From assembly GCA_008729055.1 (NCBI GenBank), contig SDUX01000003.1:310001-374000 (forward strand): a DNA stretch of 64,000 nt, given 5' to 3'. This DNA is from Pyropia haitanensis (Eukaryota > Rhodophyta > Bangiophyceae > Bangiales > Bangiaceae). A program made the position numbers and the translations under genes. Each line of letters opens with the position of its first letter. Within the stretch, counting starts at the first letter, position 1. Positions 23,320 through 32,623 of the stretch are shown piece after piece. The notes under the pieces were generated by a model that was not told the origin of the DNA, searched no databases, and saw nothing but the letters and a program-made list of their open reading frames with translations.

Positions 23320-23790
23320 TTTTGGCCGCGGCGCTTCGCGTCTGTCTGTTGGTGCTGGCGTCCTTTACCTTGCTGGTGCCTTTCTTTTGTTGCCGCGGCG
23401 GGTCGCGTCCGTCCGTCTGCTGGTGGCTGCCGCCCTGCTGGCGCCTTTCTTCTTTTGCGACGGCTGGCCGCCTCTGTCTGTCGGTGCTGGCGGCCGCCCC
23501 CCTGCTGGCTCCTTTCTTCTTTTTCCGCGGCGGGGCGCTTCTGTCTGTTGGTGCTGGCGGCTTGCCACTTTGCTGGTGGTCTTTTTCTGTTGCCGCGGCT
23601 AGCCGCGTCTGTCTGTCGGTGCTGGCGGCCGCCCCCCTGCTGGCTCCTTTCTTCTTTTTCCGCGGCGGGACGCGTCTGTCTGTTGGTGCTGGCGGCCTGC
23701 CGCTCTGCTGGTGGTCTTTCTCTGTTGCCGCGGCGGGCCGCGTCTGTCTATCGGTGCTGGCCTTTTCTTGTTTATTATATGCGTATCGTT
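23320..23790 (+). repeat. Minisatellite, unit about 68 bp, about 7 copies
   Basis: Units contain TGTCTGTTGGTGCTGGCGG, then CTGCTGG, CTTTCTTCTTTTTCCGCGG or its variant. Because the unit is one base short of 69, successive copies shift frame; the translation alternates between two 23-residue hydrophobic peptides. This looks like a DNA-level minisatellite rather than a gene. Confidence 0.7.
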
Positions 23791-24089
23791 GTGTTGTTGT
23801 TTAGCTGGGCGTGGGCTTGGGCGTGGGCGTAGGCGTGGGCGTGGGGTGCGTGTGTACCATGGACGGGACCATGTGGGGAGCGCTGAGTGTGCCGTGGAGG
23901 GTAGCTGGTGGCCACCTCGATGCGTGCTGGCAGGAGGGTGCGGCTGGGGGCACGCCGGTGGGCCCGTCCGCTCCCCTCCCTGGAGCTGCTAGAGGGGCGT
24001 ACCGGGGGGAGCCTGGAGTGCCCAGCACGCCAGCGCATCCCCCCCGCTCCCCCCTCTCCGGCCAGGGGGGGTGGGGGGGGGGGCGGGGA

Positions 24090-24270
24090 CAGAGAGGGCG
24101 GGGAGGGGTCTGTTATTAGAGCGGCCCCCGGGGAATCATGCCTGGACGAAAAATCTATGCTTTCTTGCAACGTACAGTATTTTCCGTGGGTGACGTAGCC
24201 ACCACAGGGACCGCCGCGTGGTCTGTTGTCAGGCGCTCTCAGCGCTATTCGTAGCATAGTGGGCGTGGTC
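24090..24270 (+). repeat. Diverged 3' part of a 310-bp unit
   Basis: It carries the same core as the tandem units (TCTATGCTTTCTTGCAACGT, TATTTTCCGTGGGTGACGTA and TTCGTAGCATAGTG) with many substitutions. It looks like the second half of a third unit, separated from its first half (22920-23040) by about 1.05 kb containing the minisatellite. Confidence 0.7.
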
Positions 24271-24584
24271 AACGTAGTGATCGGTGGGCGAGATACGCAG
24301 CGTGACATGACAACGGTACGCGAGGGCTCTCAGGTCGCGATAAGTAGCTCTCCACAACTCCTTCTCGGGTATACTGGCGACCGTGACATGTCCGCACACC
24401 CCCTCCCAGAGGCGTCGTGGAGGGGGGTTCAGGAGTATACTGGTCAGGCGATGTATCCCCAATTGGAAGAATGGCCTCTGTGAGAGGGTCTAGTACACGC
24501 CGTTCTCGAGATACGCGTCCGCGAATATTTGTACTGGGCCCATTTTAGACCATTTCAGCCCAATCTGGGGTGCTGTGTGGTACC

Positions 24585-24655
24585 AACCACGAGTATCCCG
24601 CAGTATACCCCAGTAGCAGTGGTACGTTTTCGCGACGATTGCGATGCGGCGATCC
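24585..24655 (+). repeat. Right arm of the widely spaced inverted repeat
   Basis: Plus-strand series CCACGAGTA, GTATACC, CAGTGGTACGTTTTCGCGAC, inverted relative to 21715-21800. The arms differ at several positions. Confidence 0.6.
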
Positions 24656-24911
24656 ATTGGTCCAAAAGCCGGTTTTCTGCATGTCTCAGTATTCTCACGT
24701 TCGCTTTTTGAGAGACGCACCATAAACTGTTCCAACTTGGTGGTGACTTGTGTGGGTCCCACAACCCAGTCTCTCGGCGCGTGTCACCGCGTCCCCTTCC
24801 CCACGCTCTCCCCCCAACACACCGCCGCCTCCCCGCCCACGCCCTCCCCCGTCCCCCCTGCGCGTGGCGTGCTCGATTGCCGGTGTGCTTGTGTTGCGCG
24901 GTGCGCTGACC

Positions 24912-26599
24912 ATGCGGCGCGTCCTCCACCGTACCGCCGCCGCGCTCTGGCCTCCACCGCCGCCGCGGCAGGTGCGTGCGCCCGCCACGTCGACGCCGGG
25001 GCGCGTGCCGCCGCCGCCGCCCCCGCCGCCGGGCGCAGAGGCGGTCGCGGCCGCCGCCGCCGCGGCGCCGCGCGTCGCCGCGCTATGCCACCGGTACGTT
25101 GTTTGGTCACACCTGCCGGCGCCGGCGCGGACGCGGTCGCGGACGGGGACGCGGACGGGGGACGCGGGCGCCGGGTTCCGACGCGGACGCACCGGGCGGG
25201 TGGCACGCGACGTGGTTGCGAGGGGGCTTTTTCTTGGCGTGGGGGCGGGCGAGGGGGGTGGGGGGATGGAGGGATGTGTGGGCGGGGGAGGCGGGGGGGG
25301 GGTTGGTGATTGCGGCGATGGCCGCTGGTGGCTCGACGCGTCGGCTGTGGGGAGGAGGGTGCCGCCGCGTCGGTTGCTCGGCCTCCGGATGGGGCCTCAG
25401 CCGGTCGGGCCTGGTCGACAAAGCTAACCGGCTGCGCTCTCGTTGCGCCTATGGGGCGCCGCCCATCCCGGCCTTGCCTTGGTCGCCGCTGTCCTGGCCT
25501 GCATGTGTCTCCGCCCGCGCGCCTGTGTGGATGCTCTGGCTGTGCGCCTGCGCCGCCCCCTCCTCCCGCCCCCCCTTCCCCTCTGCTGTGTGTCTGCTGT
25601 GCAGCACGTTGGTGGTGCGGCTGCGGACGGGGGAGAAGCGGGACCAGCGGGCGGTGCGAGCCGATGGCGACTGGAACGCCCGTCTGGTCCGTCCGTGGCA
25701 TTGCCATTGGAGGAAGAGGGCAGGGGTGGGGATGCGGCGGGAGGGTCTTGTTTGGGAGGGGGCTGCGGGCGTGTCCTGCCGTGAGGGGGTTCGCCCGCCC
25801 GCCGGCTGTGGGGATGCTGTCGTGGGGGCGAGCCCGTCTGGCTGCCGCAACCGCTGCTGCCGCCGCCGCCGGCACCGCCGCGGAGGGGGTCTGTTGCGGG
25901 ACGGCCCCTGGCGGCGGCCGTCGGCGCCGCGGGCGCTCGACAGCTGGTTTGGCTGCGCGGGACGTGTGTGTGACGGAGCTGGGCGTGGACCCCTATCTTG
26001 TGCCTGCTTGCGCTGTTTCGTTTGTGTATGGATGGTTCTTGTTCGGCTGTCACTCGTTGGACCTATCCCCTGCTGTGTGTCGCGACCACCCCCCCCCTCC
26101 CCCCCCGCAGGCTGGCTGGCGTGTTTCAATTGAGGCGCATTGGTGGCCATGGTGACGCGGACTTCCTCACTCCCTTCCGGCCAGGAATGGCCGCGTCCGG
26201 CTTGACGGGCCCCTCAACCACGTTGCGTTTCCATCGGACGCGGACGCCGCGGCCGCCAGCTGGGCCCACACCCGTAGCGTCCTCCGCAACGTGACGGTGC
26301 CGCCGACGAGCGACGCACCTGGCAGCGCGTCGCTCGTCGCGTCGCCCGTCGACGCGCCCGCGCGGGTGCGGGGGTCCATCCGCGTACGTGGGGTGGACCG
26401 GTGTGTGGGGCTCCAGGAGGGGGGCCGCTGGCTTAACCGCTTGACCCAGGCGGAGGACCTGCGCGTCGATGCGGGCGTCGCCGCGCCCCTGTGGCTGACT
26501 GCCGGCGTGGGTGGCCTGCCCGAGCGGGGGCGCGTCACCGGCGCGGACATTGTGACGGCGGAGGAGGTGGCGGTGGTGGACGATCCGCGACCTAAACGG
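24912..26599 (+). CDS. Probable mitochondrial protein, unknown function (first two exons; 3' exons unresolved)
   Basis: Exon 1, 24912-25093, starts with MRRVLHRTAAALW, a basic amphipathic presequence, then Pro/Ala-rich linker ending AALCH-R. A GTACGT donor follows at 25094. Exon 2 starts at 26185 after a CCAG acceptor preceded by a pyrimidine-rich stretch; the phases fit (two bases plus one). Exon 2 encodes NGRVRLDGPLNHVAFPSDAD, ASWAHTRSVLRNVTVPP, RVRGSIRVRGVDRCVGLQE, APLWLTAGVGGLPERGRV and TAEEVAVVDDPRPKR. I do not recognise the family. After KR the frame enters a pyrimidine tract typical of an intron; a candidate acceptor at 26718-26719 leads to DVFHAVAG, and other acceptor-like sites follow at about 26826 and 26970. 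A strong donor GTGAGT lies at 27072. I could not join these convincingly. The 1.1-kb intron 1 (25094-26184) shows no separate gene. Confidence 0.5.
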
Positions 26600-29066
26600 G
26601 TCGGCACCCGCTTCCCCTCCCCCCCCCCCCCTCCCCATTTCCCAATCCCCCCCCTGCCTCCCCTCGGCATGGGGCCGCCTCTCGCCCTCGCCTCCTTCCC
26701 TCTCTTCCTCCCCTGACAGGGACGTCTTCCATGCTGTTGCGGGAGTGGTGCTCCCTGGCTGTGCTTGTTTCTGTTTTTGTCCGCCCGCCGTCGTCATCCC
26801 CTGTCCCACCTCCCCTTACCCCGCGCAGCTCCTGTTCTGCGCTCGCCCCACTCCGCGCTTTGACTGGAGGAGGGGGACGAGGCGCGGCGGGGGGTCCAAC
26901 TGTTCTTGTGGAGGCAATGACTTCGCTCTTGCTGGATGCGTCTGGCGGGGCGGCAGGCACCTGAACGCGCACATCAGTTTGTGCCGCAGCTACACAAATC
27001 ACCGACAGTGTGTTGCCGGAGGGGACAGCAATGGAAGGGGAGCATGGGGCGGACGCCCACAAGAACCACGACGTGAGTAGCAACGTCAGTCCCCCCCCCT
27101 GCCCCCCCCGTCCACGGTTGCCGTCGACCTTGCGCACCGCAGTCTCCGCGGGAGCTGCCGCCTCGCTGTGACCAGCACACTGCCACGGTCGCTGCAAGAG
27201 GGAGAGCGTCGGCGGTGAATGGCTACGGGACCGCTGGGCGGCCACGCGGCCGCAGACGCAGGTGCCCGAGCCACCGATCCAACTGTGCAGGGCCGCCCTG
27301 GTGGGAGGAAAAAAACCGCAAGCGGCCGCGCGCCACCGAAGGTGAAGCAGCGCCCGGAAGCCCGGCAACAGGTGGCAGCGGCGCCGCCGTCCTGGCCAGC
27401 CGACGTGTCGGGAACTTGGCAGCACGAGGGCGAGGGCTCCGCCACCAGGGATCCAAAGCAGGGGGGCGAGGTGCTCCCACGTGGAGTGGGCCGGCCGCTC
27501 GGGCGTTGTGCGACAGAGGCGGGGTGCACAACACACGTCTTGGGGACAGGACCTGGCACCTGTGTGTCAATCTGGCAAGGACTTCCTTCTCTGCAGACGC
27601 GGGCCGCCGGCGTGCGGCCGATCGAGCGGGCGGCTCCCACACCTCCCTGTTTGTCCTATACGTTGCACTCCCCTTCCCTGGTTGTGGCCCTCCGATGAGG
27701 CCGGCGGCGGTGACTGCTGTTGCGATCACGGCTCAGGTGGCACGGGGGCGGCTCGTGCCGGGGCTCTTCCGCCTTCACGGTTGGACCAAAAGACTTTTGG
27801 TTGGCACAGGAGCCGAAAGATTGGGAGGTACATCACTGGAATTGAATCACTGTGCCGGGCGTTGTCACCTGTTCCGGCCTCGGTCTGTTAGGGACTCCCC
27901 GCAAGCCACAACGTAGGCACGACGGGTAGCCTTTGTGGGCCACACCGCCCCCTTGATTGGACGAGCCTGAGGGTCAGGCAAGTCCGGGACGGGCGCACGA
28001 CTCGGCTGTCGGCGACGGCGCCGGAGGACCACCCTCGGGTGGGCCACAGCAGGCTTTCACGGGTGGCCCTGAGGCGCTGATCAGGGAGAGCAGTGGCGGT
28101 GACGGGGAGATTGGCTGCCTCACGCCCGCGGACATCCGTGCCGCCGTGTGGAGCCCCCAACGTCTGGTGTCCCTTCGATCTGGGCTCGCTTGACACGGGC
28201 GGGACCCGCGGCCCGTCGCCACCCGGGTGACACTGTGGAGGCAGCCGCTGCAGGGTCCTGATCCGGGCTGGCACAGCGTGGGGATGCGATACGCGCCAGC
28301 CATTGGGGACCGTCCCTCTGTGGCCCGCAAGGTCCACGCGCGCGCTGGGCCTTTGGGCGCGCTGAGTAGCGCCCGTCTGGCAGTGCCACGTACCGACCTC
28401 TCAAGGCAGACGGTCGCGTTCTTTGGTGCCAAAGCGGTGATTGGCCTCGAGCGGGGCTACCAGGGCCCCTCAAGTTGCGGCTCGGCCCCCGGGCCGCCAC
28501 CACTGTTGCAGCAGGAACAGGGGGAGGGGGGGGGGGGGGGGGGGGGCGGCGTGCGGGACTTTGAGCGGGAACGGACGCTGGTGTGCACGCGTGTCTTTTT
28601 GGGTCGACAAAATCGGGGAGCGCTGGCGGGCGGCGCACAACCGCCACCACCGGCAGTCGTGGGGCACACTGGATCGCGAGTGCTCGTTGTACATGAACCC
28701 TCGCGGCGCTGGTGCGCTCCGCACGCCCCCGCCAGTTTTAAGTAACACCTCTGCCGCCTGGTTGGTCGTGGCTTCCTCCTCCGTCGGCAACGTACCCCTC
28801 TCCCCTTTCCCCGCGCCCTCCGACACTCACGCGGACACTCACGGGTGCAGCTGCTCCCAGTACTCATTGTCGTAGCTTGAGTTCTATTGCGCCGCCTGCT
28901 ACCAGCGGTTTGGTTTGGCACTCCGGGTCACACCACGCCGCAACAGTGAGCGCCGTACCGCTTCCGCCCGCAGTACGCGTGCTTCGCGGGCGACCTTGCT
29001 GCGCTGCGACCCCGCTGCTCGAACCTGTCGACGCCTGATCCATCGTTGTCTTCTTCGGTTGCGGTC
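26600..29066. other. Region with unresolved exons and no confident gene
   Basis: This probably contains later exons of the preceding gene up to about 27071 (donor GTGAGT at 27072). Further on, the plus-strand frame 27957-28745 is protein-like but is broken by one in-frame TGA at 28191, and it contains a G run at 28520-28546 after which another frame looks better. I could not tie these to a known family. The remainder shows no supported feature. Confidence 0.3.
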
Positions 29067-30224
29067 ATGCCGGCGGCTTCCACTCCCCCGTTTGCGGCCT
29101 ACAAGGTGCGCTCCCCCGTCGCTCGGTCGGGTGCGCCCCCTGGCTGGCGCGCCCCCGCCGCGCCCCTGACGGGCGCGCCGACTGCGTCGCGGTTTTCGCG
29201 CACCAGCGACCGGGGGGGGTCGGGCCTCCCATCGGCCCTCCCCGCGTTTCGTGACGCCGGGACTGCTGCTGCTGCTGCGCTGGGCGAGCGCCCCGCCCCC
29301 CCGCCAGGCTATCAGCTCGGAGGTAGCCGCGGCGGCAAGCCGACGGTGTCCACCCGCACGTCCCTGTCCCCGTCGGTGGGCTCGACAGTCACGGCTGCCT
29401 CGTCACCGCCGTCGTCTCCCAGCTTGGGGCACGCCAAGGACGTGCCGCCGGTAGAGCCTCTGCCTGCATCGTCAGTGGGCGGCGCGGCCAAGCAGGCACC
29501 GGCAAAGCGGCCCCGCCGACGGTTGGCCCGCTTGCTCTCGGCGCTTTCGGCACCGGCCGCGGGCGGTGGCCGGGCGGAACGCACCGACGCGCCCACCCCT
29601 GCTTCCCAGACGGTAGTGCCTCGGCGGCCGGACTTGCCGTGGACGCCCGCCGGCCGGCAGGCCGCCGCGGCGGGGCTTGTTGAAATGCGTCAAGCAGGCG
29701 GCAGGGCTGGCCAAGGTGGCGTAGCGCGCCCTTCGTCGGTCGGCCCCCGGCCGTCGGCGGCCACTCGACCGCCGACGGCCAACCAGCCGTCCACGGTGGC
29801 CCGGCCGTCATTGGCAGAGGCGCGGCCGTCGTACGCGGGGTCGCGGCCGTCATCGGCAGGGGCGCGGCCGTCATACGCGGGGACTCGGCCATCATCGGCG
29901 GGGCCGCGGCCGTCCCTGGCGTCGTCGGGGCGACGGACGCCGCTCCCTGTCGCCTCTGCTGCTGGGGACCGTGGTCGTTTGTCACCAGCGGCCGCCGCCG
30001 CCGCCCGGCGACCGACGGTTGGCAGCGGCATGGACAGCCGGCGGGGCACCCTGACGGGTGCAGGGGTGGACTTTGGGGACCGCCGAGGCACCGCGGTGGG
30101 CGTAGCGGGTGGGCGGCGGGGCACCACGTCTGGGGGGGCGGCTCGCCGCGGGACGGGGGTGGGGATGGGCCGCGTTAGCCACAGCGGCGGTCGGCCCGTG
30201 GGCGGCCAAGGGGTGCGCGTGTGA
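29067..30224 (+). CDS. Basic, Pro/Ser/Ala-rich disordered protein with short tandem repeats
   Basis: A single-exon frame of 385 residues from ATG 29067 (MPAASTPPFAAYKVRSP). No folded domain is recognisable. The composition is strongly basic and rich in Pro, Ser, Ala, Gly and Arg. Residues about 220-290 (29720-29935) consist of short tandem repeats of the form RPSYAGSRPSSAGARPSYAG. A basic patch KRPRRRLARLL lies near residue 155 and could be a nuclear or microtubule-binding signal. The C-terminal third has spaced RRGT motifs (DSRRGTLTG, DRRGTAVG, RRGTTSG, RRGTGVG), possible kinase sites. Such proteins are often cytoskeleton- or chromatin-associated, but that is a guess. An intact, non-homopolymeric 1.16-kb frame with clear peptide-level repeats supports it as a gene. 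Confidence 0.6.
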   Translation: MPAASTPPFAAYKVRSPVARSGAPPGWRAPAAPLTGAPTASRFSRTSDRGGSGLPSALPAFRDAGTAAAAALGERPAPPPGYQLGGSRGGKPTVSTRTSLSPSVGSTVTAASSPPSSPSLGHAKDVPPVEPLPASSVGGAAKQAPAKRPRRRLARLLSALSAPAAGGGRAERTDAPTPASQTVVPRRPDLPWTPAGRQAAAAGLVEMRQAGGRAGQGGVARPSSVGPRPSAATRPPTANQPSTVARPSLAEARPSYAGSRPSSAGARPSYAGTRPSSAGPRPSLASSGRRTPLPVASAAGDRGRLSPAAAAAARRPTVGSGMDSRRGTLTGAGVDFGDRRGTAVGVAGGRRGTTSGGAARRGTGVGMGRVSHSGGRPVGGQGVRV

Positions 30225-30569
30225 GCAAAGTGGACCACGGGTCATGCATTGTATGAAAGGTTATGAACTGACGTCGATCTGAGGGTGGCGCCCTCTGACG
30301 GAAGTGCCGCCATTCTCAGACCTCCACGACTTCGGGGCGAAACGTGTTCGTCCCGTGTGAACGGGACAACAAAGACAGCAGGGGGCGGCTCCAGCCCCAG
30401 TAGAACCCTATCAGAATGCCGTCCGACCTGCCCACCCGCCCTCCTCTTGACAAGCTCGCCGTCGCCCCCGCAGCAGCGTGAAAACGGCCACCAGCGTGAC
30501 AAAGCCGCGTAAACAGGTGTCCACTTTCCTACCCTTACTTACCCTGGCAGCACCCACGCGACGTGAGAC
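30225..30569. other. Intergenic region
   Basis: 3' flank of the basic repeat protein. Nothing recognisable before the degenerate SixA-like copy. Confidence 0.4.
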
Positions 30570-31300
30570 CCTCACTTCCCCCGTCACGGCGTGTGTATCG
30601 GCCCGCCCATCCGCCGCGGCGACCGCCATCGTTGCAGCCGTCGCCGCCGTCGCCGCGATTGACGACCCGTCGTGGGGCGAGCGCCCCCACTAAAGGACCA
30701 CCCCCGTCGCGGGCGCGAGCCCCAGCGCCCCAGAGGCGGGACGGGCGCGCCCCCCGCTCTGCCGCACTCGCCCGTGGCGGCCTAGCGCGACGCCAGCGGC
30801 CACACCACGACCAGCACCTCCTCCCCGCTCATGGCCACGCACGTCGCGTCGCTGATGGCCAGGCCGAGGGCGTCCCCGACGCCGCCGCTGACGCCCTTGA
30901 CGCCGCCGCCACTACCACCGCCACCGCCGCGTTACTGACGGCAGAGCCATGCCCAACGGCTGCTGCGCGTCACCACTGCCATCACCCGGAAGATGGGACA
31001 GCAGATTGTGCCCACCTCCGCGGTCGCGATGCGATCAGGGCGGCCACTAGCACCCGACCAGCGGGGGTGGTCGGCAGGCAGCACCGGGAATAACGCGAGG
31101 GGGGGGTGCCGCAGTCACCGCCCACGGTCAAGACCGCCGCGACCGCGGTCCCCGCCAGCCACGACGTCAGCGCCAACACCAGACAGACCCGCTGTCACCG
31201 CCTGCGTCACCCCCGTCGCCGCTGCCGCCGCCGCCGCCGACGCCGCCGCCGCCGCCGCCGCAGAATCCGCCGACGCTATCGATGCGGCGCGCCACCGCAT
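30570..31300 (-). pseudogene. Decayed partial copy of the SixA-like phosphatase gene
   Basis: The DNA matches the 3' half of the minus-strand SixA-like gene at 34910-35660. The best-preserved block is 30790-30880, paired with 35262-35340: it shares CCAGCACCTCCTCCCCGC, GTCGCTGATG and CAGGCCG with few changes. A second block, CGGCCCGCCCATCCGCCGCG at about 30600, matches about 34965. Multiple frameshifts and stops prevent translation as a continuous domain. The two copies are in the same orientation about 4.3 kb apart with CIA2 and a transposon-like element between them. I infer segmental duplication followed by decay; which came first is not shown. Confidence 0.6.
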
Positions 31301-31596
31301 GAGTGAGTGCTGGCAGCAGAGGAGGGATACGGATGGGGCGAGGCAGGGCGTGCGAGCGACAGTGACTACCACCACCGCAGGCGCAGCCCGTGTGCGCTGC
31401 AACCGATGGGTCTCGCCCCAGGGTGTAGGAGGTGAGGGCGGGGAAAAAGGCATACTTCCCGAGGTGCCGCCGTGACGGACCGGGCCGGCCTACGTGGGGG
31501 GGTAGAGGGAGGGAGGGAATGTCGCTGACAGGCGGTCACAAGGGAAGAGGAGAGGTGGGAGAGAGGGCGAAGGGCAGCAAACCGGCAGCATCGGCC
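31301..31596. other. Short intergenic region 3' of CIA2
   Basis: Unstructured sequence between the decayed copy and the CIA2 stop codon. No feature seen. Confidence 0.4.
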
Positions 31597-32484
31597 CTAG
31601 CGGTCAGCCAAGGACACCACCACTGAGGGCATACACCCCGCCACCATCCGCTGGAGGTTGGGGTTCTCCAGCGCCGCCGCACACCGCTCCTTGTCGTTCA
31701 GCTGCTTGGTGATTTCCGCGGCAGTGGCGTGCGTGCCCGGCGCCACCGAAACATCCAGCTTGTAGTAGCGAGCTGGCGCGCTGGGCACACCGCCCGCCGT
31801 GGACCCGCCGATGCCGTTCGCCGTCGTCGCAGCCGGCCCGCCGGAGGTGGCCACCAGCAGCCCACCCCCTCCCCCCTCACCCAACACCACGGGCGGTGAC
31901 GGTGGCTCGCCCCCGGGGCCCTCGCTCGGAATACGGTCCACAGGCGGCGCAGCCGGCGCAGGGGCGAGGATGCCGTCCGCTTCCAGCTTTGCTCGGATAG
32001 ACAGGCCAATGAGGCTGGCCAAGCTGCAATGCGGCACCGTCGGGGTGAATGCGATGGAGACGGTGCCCCACGTGAGGCCCGTGCCAGGCGACGCCTCGGT
32101 GACGGTCACGCTGCTGCGGTCGACAACAGACAGCTCCTCCAGCGTGTTGGGGTGCTCTGGGTCCCGGATGTCCCGGATGCTCTCTGCGCACGGGCGGGGC
32201 ACAAAAGAGTACACACAAAACAAAGAGCCAGCGCGAGGACCACATACCACAGCACGAGCAGCAGGAAATGCAGCTTGGCGTTAGGATCAACTCTCCCACG
32301 CGCAGTTCCTACAGAGGACATGCCAGCCAGAAAAGACAGAAGAGAGAAGAAAAAGGGAAAAAAAGGAGTGTTGGCAATACGTACCAAACACCCGAGCCGC
32401 TAGGGTATCGTCCTGCCCTTCCGCCGAGCGGTCAACGCTCCGGACCAACGGCGTCGGGTTGTCCGAGACGCCAAGAGACGCCAT
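31597..32484 (-). CDS. CIA2: CIA2 (MIP18/FAM96 family) cytosolic iron-sulfur cluster assembly factor
   Basis: Component of the CIA targeting complex, which with CIA1 and MMS19 delivers Fe-S clusters to cytosolic and nuclear apoproteins. Two exons: 32484-32385 (start MASLGVSDNPTPLVRS) and 32183-31597. The intron has donor GTACGT and acceptor GTGCGCAG; the junction codon rebuilds Glu in VF-E-SIRDIRDPEHPNTLEEL, the family hallmark. Total 228 residues. Further signatures are IAFTPTVPHCSLASLIGLSI, with the conserved reactive Cys in PHCS, and YYKLDVSVAPGTHATAAEIT, then KQLNDKERCAAALENPNL. The usual short link between the two conserved halves is replaced by about 60 residues of Pro/Gly/Ala-rich sequence (about 31770-31965), making this longer than typical homologues. 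All hallmark residues are otherwise present, so the protein should be functional. Confidence 0.93.
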
Positions 32485-32623
32485 GCCAGGCAGCAGGCTG
32501 CTGCAGGAAACAGTCGACGCTAGGCGGGACAGCTTGAAGCCCGCAGCAGCAGCGCGCAACAATCAAGCGCAGCTGGTGTGGCAGAACGACAGGTGAAGAT
32601 GCAACACGCGGATGCTAGCACTA

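Noticed and set aside
23256..23804. 182-codon hydrophobic frame as a membrane protein
   Set aside because: It is the translation of a 68-bp minisatellite whose copies shift frame, so no single protein repeat is maintained.
23040..24090. CRISPR-like array in the repeat island
   Set aside because: Repeats are head-to-tail without unique spacers, and the sequence is eukaryotic.
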